Positions 43,035 to 51,295 of a stretch of DNA of 64,000 bases are shown piece by piece (the stretch's first letter is position 1; each line of letters starts with the position of its first letter). The notes below the pieces were generated by a model. It was given only the letters and a program-made list of their open reading frames with translations, did no database searches and was not told where the DNA came from. This DNA is from Mycobacterium aquaticum (GTDB taxonomy: Bacteria; Actinomycetota; Actinomycetes; Mycobacteriales; Mycobacteriaceae), in assembly GCF_002086485.1 (NCBI RefSeq), contig NZ_MVHF01000001.1, positions 248,001 to 312,000 on the forward strand. The letters are read 5' to 3'. The position numbers and the translations under genes are program-made.

Positions 43035-44324
43035 ATGTCGGACGATGGCCACACGAGTGCGGGGGTGCGGCCGGTCGGCTTCATTGCCGACGACATCACC
43101 GGGGCCACTGATCTTGCCAGTGCGGTCTCGGCGCGCGGTCTCGACACTTGGCTGGCCTTCGGCAGCGCCGCGGTCGCAGACGCCGAGGGGGACGCGATCG
43201 TCGTCGCCCTCAAGATCCGCAGTGTGCCGGCATCCGAGGCACGCGCGGCCGCGATCGAGGCCGCTGCGGCGCTCCGCGCGGCCGGTGCAGAGCAACTGTT
43301 CTCCAAGTACTGCAGCACATTTGACTCGACGGCCGACGGAAACATCGGGCCGATCGCCGACGCACTCATCGACGTGACGGGCTCTCGCCGCGTCGTGCAT
43401 TGTCCTGCGTACCCGGCCAATGGCCGGACGGTGTACCGCGGTCACCTGTTCGTCGGTGACGACTTGCTCAGCGAGTCCCCGCTGCGTGACCATCCGCTCA
43501 CCCCGATGCGCGATCCGCGGCTGCAACGCGTGCTGGCCGAGCAGACGCCACGCGGCGTGACACTCCTTGATTGGCCAACGGTCGACGCGGGCGCGGATGC
43601 CGTCACCTTGCGCCTCAACGAAATTGCCTGCCACGCCGCCGGGGCCCACCATGTGATCGCCGACGCCGTGAAGGACATGGACCTCGACACCATCGCGCAG
43701 GCTACGGCTGACGATCGGCTCGCCGCAGGTGGTGCCGCGTACGGCGCCGCATTCGCCGCGGCGGCCCACGTACGTGCTTGCCGCCCACGAGAGGTCGGCG
43801 CGAGCCGACCGGTGCCACCGCCGGGGCCGGCCGCGATCCTGGCAGGCAGTCTCTCGCGGGCAACCCGCGGACAGGTACAGGCGTTCGACGGACCGACGCT
43901 GACCCTCGGGGTGATCGACCTCGTCGATGGAGACCATGCCGTGCGCCGCTCGCTGGACTTCGCCGACCGCCACCTCGCCGGAAGCCCGCTGCTGATCACC
44001 ACAGACCACGACGCTATCGGCGTTCGGTCAGGCGCGACCGGCCTGAGCCCGGCGCAGGTGTCGCGCCGGATCGAACTGACCATGGGCCGCATCGCGATTG
44101 GGCTCCAGCGGCTCGGCGTCCGGAGGTTCATCGTCGCAGGCGGGGAAACCTCCGGCGCAGTGGCCGAGGCGCTCGCCCTGAGATCAGCCCGCATAGGCCC
44201 CGACATCAGCGTTGGCGTCCCTTGGCTCGTGGCCGACGACAGCGGCCTGGCCATCGCCTTCAAATCGGGGAACTTCGGTGGTCCGTCGTTCTTCCGTGAT
44301 GCCGTAGAGGCTGCCGGAGCATGA
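43035..44324 (+). CDS. otnK: 3-oxo-tetronate/four-carbon acid-sugar kinase (OtnK type)
   Basis: A 429-aa ATP-dependent kinase from ATG 43035. The N-terminal substrate-binding domain opens with the family signature GFIADDITGATDLA, and the C-terminal nucleotide-binding domain has FIVAGGETSGAVAEAL and IAFKSGNFGG. OtnK-family enzymes phosphorylate 3-oxo-tetronates at O4. Its stop overlaps the start of the class II aldolase-type gene by 4 bp, so they act in sequence. The exact tetronate isomer cannot be told from sequence. Confidence 0.87.
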   Translation: MSDDGHTSAGVRPVGFIADDITGATDLASAVSARGLDTWLAFGSAAVADAEGDAIVVALKIRSVPASEARAAAIEAAAALRAAGAEQLFSKYCSTFDSTADGNIGPIADALIDVTGSRRVVHCPAYPANGRTVYRGHLFVGDDLLSESPLRDHPLTPMRDPRLQRVLAEQTPRGVTLLDWPTVDAGADAVTLRLNEIACHAAGAHHVIADAVKDMDLDTIAQATADDRLAAGGAAYGAAFAAAAHVRACRPREVGASRPVPPPGPAAILAGSLSRATRGQVQAFDGPTLTLGVIDLVDGDHAVRRSLDFADRHLAGSPLLITTDHDAIGVRSGATGLSPAQVSRRIELTMGRIAIGLQRLGVRRFIVAGGETSGAVAEALALRSARIGPDISVGVPWLVADDSGLAIAFKSGNFGGPSFFRDAVEAAGA

Positions 44325-44977
44325 GTACCGCCGACACGAATTTCGATGACGCAGTGCGGATCCAGATGGTGCGGCTCGGTGCAGCACTGTACAACCGGGG
44401 CCTGACGCCGGGCCGGACCGGAAACCTCAGCGTCCGAGCGGACGACCAGATCATGGTCACTCCGACCGATTCCTGTCTGGGTTGCCTTGACGCGACGCGG
44501 CTCGCGGTGACGACGCTGGACGGGCAGCACATCGCGGGCGACCGGCCGTCCAAGGAGCTGATTTTGCACCGGGCGCTCTACCGCCACCACCCGACGTGTA
44601 CTGCAGTGGCGCACCTGCATTCGACCTCTGCCGTCGCCGTGTCCTGCCTGCCGGACCTGAATACCGATGACGCGCTGCCGCCGATCACGCCCTATTTCGT
44701 CATGCGCGTCGGCCGGCTGCCGCTGATCGACTACGCGACACCGGGAAGCGTCGAGTTGGAGGAACAGGTCTCGCGAGCGTCGGAGCGCTCGCGTTCGGTG
44801 TTGATGCGTAACCACGGGTCGCTCGCCGCGGGAACGTCGCTTGAGAGTGCGGTAGATGCGGTGGAGGAGATCGAGGAAACTGCGCGCCTGTACTTGCTGC
44901 TGGCGGGCCGCTCGCCCGCGTATCTGGGGGAGGAGGACGTGGCGGATCTTCACCGTCGCTTTCCCTCAACCGTCTAG
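44321..44977 (+). CDS. otnC: class II aldolase/3-oxo-tetronate-4-phosphate decarboxylase (OtnC type)
   Basis: A 218-aa class II aldolase-fold enzyme. Phosphate/metal features: GNLSVR, SKELILHRALYR (catalytic Glu), the zinc pair HLHST and the third His in RNHGSLAAG. OtnC enzymes decarboxylate 3-oxo-tetronate 4-phosphate to dihydroxyacetone phosphate and CO2. Translational coupling to the kinase supports that reaction. The dihydroxyacetone phosphate would enter glycolysis. Confidence 0.87.
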   Translation: MSTADTNFDDAVRIQMVRLGAALYNRGLTPGRTGNLSVRADDQIMVTPTDSCLGCLDATRLAVTTLDGQHIAGDRPSKELILHRALYRHHPTCTAVAHLHSTSAVAVSCLPDLNTDDALPPITPYFVMRVGRLPLIDYATPGSVELEEQVSRASERSRSVLMRNHGSLAAGTSLESAVDAVEEIEETARLYLLLAGRSPAYLGEEDVADLHRRFPSTV

Positions 44978-45063
44978 GCGCCGGAGATAAGCGGCTATCC
45001 GATCGATATTTCGACCATGGCATGTCATCTTGTGGATGTGCCTTCACAAGCTAAGGCGGGGCA

Positions 45064-46566
45064 ATGAACCCAAACACAACCAATGTCTCAAGTGTGTCGG
45101 TGGAAAACGGTTCCACTTCACACGCTGCCGGATTGAGCGGATCAATGGGCACGTTCCGGCTGTTCGCCCTGGTGATGGCATTCGTCTCACCGTTGGTGAC
45201 GGTCGCGGGATGGCTCGTCATCCTGATCGCGTACGGCGGTCCTGCCGCTCCGGCGATGATGCTCATGGCCGCCGTGCTGATCACGATCTTCTCGCTCGGC
45301 TTCGTGGCGATGGGGCACCACATGCCCAACCCTGGTGCCTTCTACTCCTATGTCGCGGCCGGCCTCGGGCGCGTGATGGGACTTGGCGCAGGATTCGTCG
45401 CGATCGCGGTTTACATCTTCCTCGGACTGTCGTCGTTCATCTTCTTCGGCGTGGCCGCCGCGCACTTCGTCTCGAGCGAACTGCACGGTCCCGAAATCAA
45501 CTGGTACTGGTACACGCTGACGCTGTTGGTCATTGTGGGCGTCTTCGGGTACCTGCACGTCGAGGTGTCGGCGAAGGTTCTGCTGGTCGCGATGGCACTG
45601 GAGGTCGTGGTCGTTCTCATCTTCGATCTGGCGATCTTCGGGGGCGGCAGGGTATCCGAGACGGGCGGTGTGTCTCTCCAACCGTTCTCGTCGAGTTCGC
45701 TTGCGGGTGCATCGTGGGGCCTGGGGCTGCTGTTCGCAATCTTGTTCTTCAACGGCTTCGAGGGTACGGCGGCCTTTCGTGAAGAGGTGAGGAATCCCGC
45801 TCGCACCATCGGGCGGGCGACGTTGTTGGTGGTCGGCTTCGTCGGAGTCTTCTACTGCATCGCCTCGTGGGGCATCGTGTCGTACTTCGGGGCGGACAAG
45901 GCTGAGGAACTCGCCAATACAGACCCGGTCAGCATGTTCACGACTGCACTGGGTGCATCGGTCGGCACATGGTTGGTCGACGTCGCCAACGTCCTTCTCT
46001 TGACGTCGATCTTCGCGGCGACCGTCTCGATCTACAGCATCCTGGCGCGCTACATCTACTCACTCGGCGTCGACCGAGTCCTCCCGGGGCAGCTGGGAGC
46101 CGTCCATCCCAAACACCACTCGCCGCACAACGCGTCCTTCGCCGCGGGCGTGCTGTTTCTGATCGCGCTGCTGCCTTTCGTCGTAACGGGTTCGGACCCG
46201 TCGCTCGTCTACGGTCAGATGGGTGGCACCGGTGGCTACGGTTACCTCATCTTGTTCGCTCTTGTGAGTCTTGCCGTCCTCGCCTACTTCAGGCGTGAGC
46301 GAGGAGCGCACTCGGTCAATCGGTGGGTGTCCGTGGTAGCTCCGGCGGTATCACTGGTGGCAATGAGCGTGCTGCTGATCCTGGGAATCATGAACTTCTC
46401 GACGCTTACCGGTGGCTCCGGCATCTACGCGGTGATCTTGCAGGCCGCGGTCTGGGGCAGTGGCCTCGTCGGGGTCGCGCTCGGCCTCTTCTATCGAGCG
46501 AAGCGGCCCGACATCTTTGTCCGGATCGGCCGTAGAGATGTCACGGAAATTCCTCGGGCACAGTGA
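45064..46566 (+). CDS. APC-superfamily amino acid/amine permease
   Basis: A 500-aa membrane protein with AAGGCGGGG upstream of ATG 45064. About 12 hydrophobic segments are visible, and the C-terminal part has MGGTGGYGYLILFALVSLAVLAYFRR. The TM6-TM7 loop has the APC motif FNGFEGTAAFREEVRNPARTIGRATL. It is probably the importer of the island's amine-bearing substrate, in line with the amine oxidase. It follows otnC by 86 bp. Confidence 0.88.
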   Translation: MNPNTTNVSSVSVENGSTSHAAGLSGSMGTFRLFALVMAFVSPLVTVAGWLVILIAYGGPAAPAMMLMAAVLITIFSLGFVAMGHHMPNPGAFYSYVAAGLGRVMGLGAGFVAIAVYIFLGLSSFIFFGVAAAHFVSSELHGPEINWYWYTLTLLVIVGVFGYLHVEVSAKVLLVAMALEVVVVLIFDLAIFGGGRVSETGGVSLQPFSSSSLAGASWGLGLLFAILFFNGFEGTAAFREEVRNPARTIGRATLLVVGFVGVFYCIASWGIVSYFGADKAEELANTDPVSMFTTALGASVGTWLVDVANVLLLTSIFAATVSIYSILARYIYSLGVDRVLPGQLGAVHPKHHSPHNASFAAGVLFLIALLPFVVTGSDPSLVYGQMGGTGGYGYLILFALVSLAVLAYFRRERGAHSVNRWVSVVAPAVSLVAMSVLLILGIMNFSTLTGGSGIYAVILQAAVWGSGLVGVALGLFYRAKRPDIFVRIGRRDVTEIPRAQ

Positions 46567-46592
46567 TTTTGACGCTCAGTAATCCCGTCTTT

Positions 46593-47513
46593 TCAGCATG
46601 TTTCACGCCAGCTATCAAGTTCCACACGTTTGAGGACCATGGACAGACCGCGACGCTCAGCCTGCGGGCAGGCGACGTCGCGGGTCACATGGTATTCCGC
46701 GCTGAATACCGGCTTGGCCCGGTCGGTGAACGGCTTGAGCGCTGCGCACTCGTCGAACTCCACGCACTGCTCGACGACTGAGTAGTCGAACAAATCGGCC
46801 AGGAGCACCGTCTGATCGAGATCATTCTTCAACCCGATAGCCAGGCCGCGCTCGTGGGCCATGGCGGCGAGCATCCGATTGAACCGCAACTGGTCCTCCG
46901 GGGTGATGTCGAACCCGGTGCGCTGACGATGATTATCGAGCCAGTCGGGCTCCACACCATCGAATCCCTTGTCACGGCAGAGATCCAAGCGTGAGGCCAT
47001 GAGTGGACGCAGTGCGTCGACCCGGCGGATGTCCAACCAGCGCTCATCCGGCCAAGCCTCGACCTGCCCGCCCAAGAGATCTGGCGTGAATGCATGGCTG
47101 TCCGGCCGATACGGTTCCCATGAACCCGCGGTGAAATAACAGATCACGCGTCGACCCTGGGCATGAAGAGAGCCAACCGTGGCCGCGGAGTTATCGAACA
47201 GGTCGATGTCGAACACCTCCGCGTCGACCGTCGCATCGATCGGTTCGTCATTGAGTTGCCATTGCCAGGTCGGCGTACCCGTTGGCCGCCACCATGCTTT
47301 CGTGCTACTCGTCGACTCCGCTGCGGGAGTATCACGAGCCAACGTCTGGCGTCCGTTGCTGCACCCAAGTGCGGTTAGTGCAACGATGAGCAACAGAGCG
47401 ACGAACTTGCTTGCGTGCAGTCCTGCGCGCGGACGGCTGCACTCCTTTTTTGGAGCGTTGAAGTGGCGGCGTAGTAGCGAGCAGCCTGCAGCTAGTGCTT
47501 GCACAGTCGGCAT
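46593..47513 (-). CDS. GH114-type lipoprotein (alpha-1,4-polygalactosaminidase family)
   Basis: A 306-aa protein from ATG 47513, with AGGAAG upstream. A long basic N-terminal stretch precedes the hydrophobic segment and lipobox (LLLIVALTALGCSNG, Cys51). The rest is a TIM-barrel glycosidase: VFDIDLFDNSAATVGSLHAQGRRVICYFTAGSWE, then GFDGVEPDWLDNH (catalytic acid region) and LAIGLKNDLDQTVLLADLFDYSVVEQCVEFDEC. GH114 enzymes cleave galactosamine-rich exopolysaccharide. Its substrate in a mycobacterium is unknown. Confidence 0.85.
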   Translation of the reverse strand: MPTVQALAAGCSLLRRHFNAPKKECSRPRAGLHASKFVALLLIVALTALGCSNGRQTLARDTPAAESTSSTKAWWRPTGTPTWQWQLNDEPIDATVDAEVFDIDLFDNSAATVGSLHAQGRRVICYFTAGSWEPYRPDSHAFTPDLLGGQVEAWPDERWLDIRRVDALRPLMASRLDLCRDKGFDGVEPDWLDNHRQRTGFDITPEDQLRFNRMLAAMAHERGLAIGLKNDLDQTVLLADLFDYSVVEQCVEFDECAALKPFTDRAKPVFSAEYHVTRDVACPQAERRGLSMVLKRVELDSWRETC

Positions 47514-47668
47514 AGGCTTCCTGTCTGCGGTTCGGATCCGCGGGATGGCTCACGAGTGGCATGAACTATGCGAGAAACTGTCCAACAGGTGCAGAGAGGC
47601 TCGCAACCCAAATATCTTCTAACTTTGCCAAATTGCCACGTCTGATGGTCTGCGTGCGACCTGTTTGT

Positions 47669-47682
47669 GAGGCAGATGCCCC
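47669..47682. promoter_or_regulatory. GAGGCA-N2-TGCCCC palindrome, copy 1
   Basis: GAGGCA-GA-TGCCCC, arms matching at 5 of 6 positions. It is 37 bp upstream of ATG 47720. An almost identical block with the same spacing precedes the MddA-like gene, on the other side of the HD-GYP/LuxR gene. Confidence 0.6.
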
Positions 47683-47719
47683 ATGTGCGAGGCCGGATTG
47701 ACCGGTGACGCTCTTGGTC

Positions 47720-48466
47720 ATGATTCAAAGACGCACACTGGTCCGACCAGACCCCGAATCCGCTGCCGAACACCTTCGCCTGCCATCCGGCCACGATGAA
47801 CGGGTCGCCGGTTTCGGCGTGATGGGCCTGCCGTTCGCCAGTGGGCATTACCTGGCCTTCCGGGATTTCCCGGTCAGCTCGTTTGCGCCGAGCTACCGGT
47901 CGGTGTGGCACCGGGACCCGGACGGAGTCTGGACGTTCTACGCCACGACGCCGGGTGCGCAGAGCTGCTCGCGCTATTTCAGCTCGGCCACCCCGATCGC
48001 ACCGGTCCAATGCGACATCAGGTCGTCCTGGGTCACTCCGTGGTCCCTTCAGATTTCCATCGCCGGGCTGCTGGATTGGCGTGTCGACATCCACAGCACG
48101 ACGGCAACCCGGCTGGCATCGGCCATAGGCTCGGCCCTGCCGGCGTCGGCGTGGCGCAGTGCGGCCACACTGGCGGCGATGAGTCGCGCCGTCGGCCCGC
48201 TGCTCGGCATGGGTCGAGTGCAGCTCGGCGGAACGCTACCGAACGGTCAGTGGTATCGGATCACGCCCAAAAAGGTCTGGGCCGTGAGTAATTCGAGAGC
48301 CACACTGCACGGTCGGGAGTTGGGCGCGCCGAGGCCGCTGGCCGAACAAGCCTCCCTGGGAGACTTCCGGCTGCCGCAGCGAGGCATCTGCGTCGTCGGC
48401 CATGGCTGCTTCGAGACGTTGGACGTCGGCAGGCACCGGTGTGACCGACTCCAGCTGTCTCGCTGA
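47720..48466 (+). CDS. hypothetical protein upstream of HD-GYP/LuxR regulator
   Basis: A 248-aa protein of unrecognised family. ATG 47720 is preferred to GTG 47705 because the palindrome-to-ATG distance equals that at the MddA-like gene. The protein is rich in Trp/Ser/Arg with strands such as SGHYLAFRDFPVSSF, YRSVWHRDPDGVWTFYATTPGAQSCSRYF and SLQISIAGLLDWRVDIH. There is no signal peptide or clear membrane helix. It lies 31 bp before the regulator in the same direction, so the two are probably cotranscribed. Confidence 0.75.
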   Translation: MIQRRTLVRPDPESAAEHLRLPSGHDERVAGFGVMGLPFASGHYLAFRDFPVSSFAPSYRSVWHRDPDGVWTFYATTPGAQSCSRYFSSATPIAPVQCDIRSSWVTPWSLQISIAGLLDWRVDIHSTTATRLASAIGSALPASAWRSAATLAAMSRAVGPLLGMGRVQLGGTLPNGQWYRITPKKVWAVSNSRATLHGRELGAPRPLAEQASLGDFRLPQRGICVVGHGCFETLDVGRHRCDRLQLSR

Positions 48467-48497
48467 CCCGAACGGCGCCAGAGCGCACAATCAGCAC

Positions 48498-50063
48498 GTG
48501 ACTGCCGATTGCCCGGATGAGCTTCCGACGCGTGCCGAGGTTCTCGCGGCGTTGTCGGTGGCCATCGACCTGGGCCTCGGTCAACCGACCGAACACATGC
48601 TGCGGTCGGCGGTGATCGCCACCCGGCTCGCCGACCGACTCGGTCTCCCGCCGTCTCAGCGTGACTGCGTCTACTACGCGACCCTGATCATGTGGATCGG
48701 ATGCCACGCCGACTCGCACGAATACACCCGGTGGTTCGGCGACGACATCGCGGTGCGCCGCAGCGCCTATCTTGTCGACTGGTCGGGTCTGCCCTATCAG
48801 CGTTTCCTGCTCAGCAATGTCGGCCAGGGCACGTCGCTGTTGCAGCGGCTCAAGACCATCTCGACGCTGTACCTCGATGCGCGTGGCCACATCTCAAACC
48901 TGATCCACTCGCACTGCACATCGGCGGCCCTGCTGGCCGAGCGGATCGGCCTGGCGTCGGACGTGCAGACGGCGCTGCGGTACACCTTCGAACGTTTCGA
49001 CGGCGGTGGTCTGCCGGGCGGGGTGGCGGGCGAGGCGATTCCGATCGAGATGCGGGTCGCGCAATTGGCCGACATGGTCGAAGTGCACGACCGCGAGTAC
49101 GGCACAGGCGGCGCGGTGGCGATGGCGCGGAGCCGCCGCGGGGGCCAGTTCGACCCGGCGGTGGTCGACGCGTTCGTTGCCGACGCGGATGCGCTGCTGG
49201 GCATCCCGACGAACGGCGACATCTGGGCGATGGCGCTGCACCAGGCGCCCGATCGGAAAGCCTGGCTCGATGCGGCCGCACTCGATGAGCTGCTGACGGC
49301 GCTCGGCGACTTCGTCGACCTGAAATGCCCTTTCACCCTTGGTCATTCGCGTGCCACCGCACAACTGGCGACGGAAGCCGCCACGACAGTGGGGCTCGAC
49401 ACCGGCGAGGTCACGCTCGCCCGCCGGGCGGCGCACATCCACGACATCGGACGGATCGGAGTGTCAAATCAAATCTGGTCCAAGCCAGGCGCTTTGACGC
49501 TGGCCGAATTCGAGCGGGTACGTCTGCACCCGTATTTGACCGAGCGGATCCTGTACCGCATCCCCGGCCTGCAGCGCGTAGCCTCCGTGGCCGCCAACCA
49601 TCACGAGTACCTCAACGGACGCGGCTATCCGCGGGGGTTGACCGCGCGGCAGCTGACCATGCCCGATCGGCTGGTCGCTGCCGCGGTGGCGTATCAGTCA
49701 GCCGTCGAGCCCAGGCCGTATCGCGAGCCGCTGTCGACGCAGGGCGCTGTGCGCCGCCTGCACAGCCGGGTGCGCGACGGTGAACTCGACCAGGTCGCCG
49801 TCGACGCGGTCCTGCATGCGGCGGGGCACCGGGGCCGACGCGCCGCGCTGCGTCCCGGTGGGCTGACCGCGCGCGAAATCGACGTGCTGCGACTGGTCGC
49901 CCGAGGGGCAAGCAACAAGGAGATCGCCGCAAAACTGGTGATCAGCGAGAAGACCGCACGCAATCACGTCGAGCGCACGTATGCCAAGATCGGCGTCTCG
50001 AACCGGATCGGCGCCAGCATGTACGCGCTGGAGCGCGGGCTGGTCGACGGACTCGGAAGTTGA
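48498..50063 (+). CDS. tandem HD-GYP protein with LuxR DNA-binding domain
   Basis: A 521-aa protein from GTG 48498. An N-terminal degenerate HD-type domain (about 20-240) keeps a GGGLPGG remnant of the GYP loop. A second, complete HD-GYP-type domain (about 270-425) has HIHDIGRIGV, RLHPYLTERIL, NHHEYLNGRGYPRGL and follows the order of c-di-GMP phosphodiesterases. The C-terminal LuxR helix-turn-helix reads LTAREIDVLRLVARGASNKEIAAKLVISEKTARNHVERTYAKIG. It may sense a cyclic nucleotide and control the flanking genes, which carry matching palindromes. Confidence 0.85.
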   Translation: MTADCPDELPTRAEVLAALSVAIDLGLGQPTEHMLRSAVIATRLADRLGLPPSQRDCVYYATLIMWIGCHADSHEYTRWFGDDIAVRRSAYLVDWSGLPYQRFLLSNVGQGTSLLQRLKTISTLYLDARGHISNLIHSHCTSAALLAERIGLASDVQTALRYTFERFDGGGLPGGVAGEAIPIEMRVAQLADMVEVHDREYGTGGAVAMARSRRGGQFDPAVVDAFVADADALLGIPTNGDIWAMALHQAPDRKAWLDAAALDELLTALGDFVDLKCPFTLGHSRATAQLATEAATTVGLDTGEVTLARRAAHIHDIGRIGVSNQIWSKPGALTLAEFERVRLHPYLTERILYRIPGLQRVASVAANHHEYLNGRGYPRGLTARQLTMPDRLVAAAVAYQSAVEPRPYREPLSTQGAVRRLHSRVRDGELDQVAVDAVLHAAGHRGRRAALRPGGLTAREIDVLRLVARGASNKEIAAKLVISEKTARNHVERTYAKIGVSNRIGASMYALERGLVDGLGS

Positions 50064-50075
50064 GGCAAATGCCCC
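50062..50075. promoter_or_regulatory. GAGGCA-N2-TGCCCC palindrome, copy 2
   Basis: GAGGCA-AA-TGCCCC, arms matching at 5 of 6 positions. It overlaps the last 2 bp of the LuxR stop codon and lies 36 bp upstream of ATG 50112. Over TGAGGCARATGCCCCAT it matches copy 1 at all but one position. Confidence 0.6.
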
Positions 50076-50111
50076 ATTTCGGGGTGCGCCGCCGGCGTCA
50101 CGCTTGTGGTC

Positions 50112-50909
50112 ATGAACCGTTATTTCGCAATGTTGTACGGCGCGATCAGCTACGCACTGTTCTTGGCCGTGTTCGTCTACGCAATCGGCTTCGTGGGTGG
50201 CTTGACCCCGCGCAGCGTCGATGACGCCGTCGCAGCGCCGGTAGTTGTCGCGGTCGTCGTCGATGTGCTCCTGATGACGCTGTTCGCCGCCCAGCACAGC
50301 GTGATGGCACGCCCTGGATTCAAAAAGTGGTGGACCCGCTACGTACCCACGGCGGTGGAACGCAGCACCTATGTGCTCTTGGCCAGTTCGGCGCTGGCGT
50401 TGCTGATGTGGCAGTGGCGGTCGATACCGGCGGTGGCGTGGGACATAGACTGGCCGCCGGCCCGCATCACGGTGTGGGCGCTGTTCTGGCTGGGCTGGGG
50501 AATCGTGCTGGCGTCGACGTTCATGATCAACCACTTTGAATTGTTCGGGCTGCGACAGGTTTTCAACACTGCGCGATCACAGTCCGAGACGGGCTTCCGG
50601 ACGACGCTCTTCTATCGCGTCGTACGGCATCCGTTGAACCTGGGCTTCATCGTCGCATTCTGGGCGGCGCCCACGATGACGGTGGCGCACCTGCTCTTCG
50701 CCACCGTCACGACTGGCTGGATTCTGCTGGCGATACAACTGGAGGAACGCGACCTGGTGGGGTCGCTGGGCGCGCGCTACGCCGCCTACCGTGAGACGGT
50801 GCCGATGCTGGTGCCCCGGTTACTCGGCAGACGGCGTACCACACGCATCAGTCCTCCAGCTGCACAACAGTTCTCGTCTCAACGTTCGGCGCGATCAGTT
50901 CGTCGATGA
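50112..50909 (+). CDS. MddA/NnrU-like membrane methyltransferase
   Basis: A 265-aa membrane protein from ATG 50112. It has about five membrane segments (LYGAISYALFLAVFVYAIGFVGG; VVVAVVVDVLLMTLF; STYVLLASSALALLMWQW; LFWLGWGIVLASTFMIN; LIFATVTTGWILLAI) and a RHPLNLGF motif typical of isoprenylcysteine-methyltransferase-like/MddA enzymes. MddA methylates methanethiol to dimethyl sulfide. The methyl acceptor here is inferred only from similarity. Its 3' end overlaps the convergent Dabb gene by 62 bp. Confidence 0.8.
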   Translation: MNRYFAMLYGAISYALFLAVFVYAIGFVGGLTPRSVDDAVAAPVVVAVVVDVLLMTLFAAQHSVMARPGFKKWWTRYVPTAVERSTYVLLASSALALLMWQWRSIPAVAWDIDWPPARITVWALFWLGWGIVLASTFMINHFELFGLRQVFNTARSQSETGFRTTLFYRVVRHPLNLGFIVAFWAAPTMTVAHLLFATVTTGWILLAIQLEERDLVGSLGARYAAYRETVPMLVPRLLGRRRTTRISPPAAQQFSSQRSARSVRR

Positions 50910-51138
50910 TGCGCCGGTGTTCCGGATGATCCCGGTATGCGATGAAGTGTTCACGACTGTCGAAGGTGCCGACGACCGCGAAATCGTAGCTGCCGGGGGA
51001 GAGGCCGATATCCGCCCCGCACACGTAGCGTTGCACGCCCGGGAGACTGGGGACCAGCCCGTTGAGTGCATCGGCAACCGGTTGATCATCGAACTCATCC
51101 GCCTGCCATTTGAACGTCACGATATGGGTGAACGACAT
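50848..51138 (-). CDS. Dabb-family (stress-responsive A/B barrel) protein
   Basis: A 96-aa protein from ATG 51138, with GGAG ten bases upstream; the frame continues upstream without a good start. It is a dimeric alpha-beta barrel of the Dabb type: MSFTHIVTFKWQADEFD, VADALNGLVPSLPGVQRYVCGADIG, YDFAVVGTFDSREHFIAYRDHPEHRRIIDELIAPN. Function is unknown; relatives include plant stress proteins and small oxygenase-like enzymes. Its coding end overlaps the end of the MddA-like gene on the opposite strand. Confidence 0.85.
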   Translation of the reverse strand: MSFTHIVTFKWQADEFDDQPVADALNGLVPSLPGVQRYVCGADIGLSPGSYDFAVVGTFDSREHFIAYRDHPEHRRIIDELIAPNVETRTVVQLED

Positions 51139-51245
51139 CGGTTTCACGCTCCTTTGCTGTCGAGCTATAGGCCAGACGTACAGTATCGCCCGCCCGCCCG
51201 TCGTCTCGGTCGGCGTACTGCAGTAACTGCCTGACAAGTGGTCTG

Positions 51246-51274
51246 CGGAGATACGGCGTGTTCTCGTATCTCCG
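51246..51274. promoter_or_regulatory. 10-bp inverted repeat upstream of DUF6986 gene
   Basis: CGGAGATACG and CGTATCTCCG are perfect 10-bp arms around a 9-nt spacer, ending 21 bp before the start codon. It may be an operator or a leader hairpin. Confidence 0.4.
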
Positions 51275-51295
51275 AACGCGTCGACGCGCAACGAT

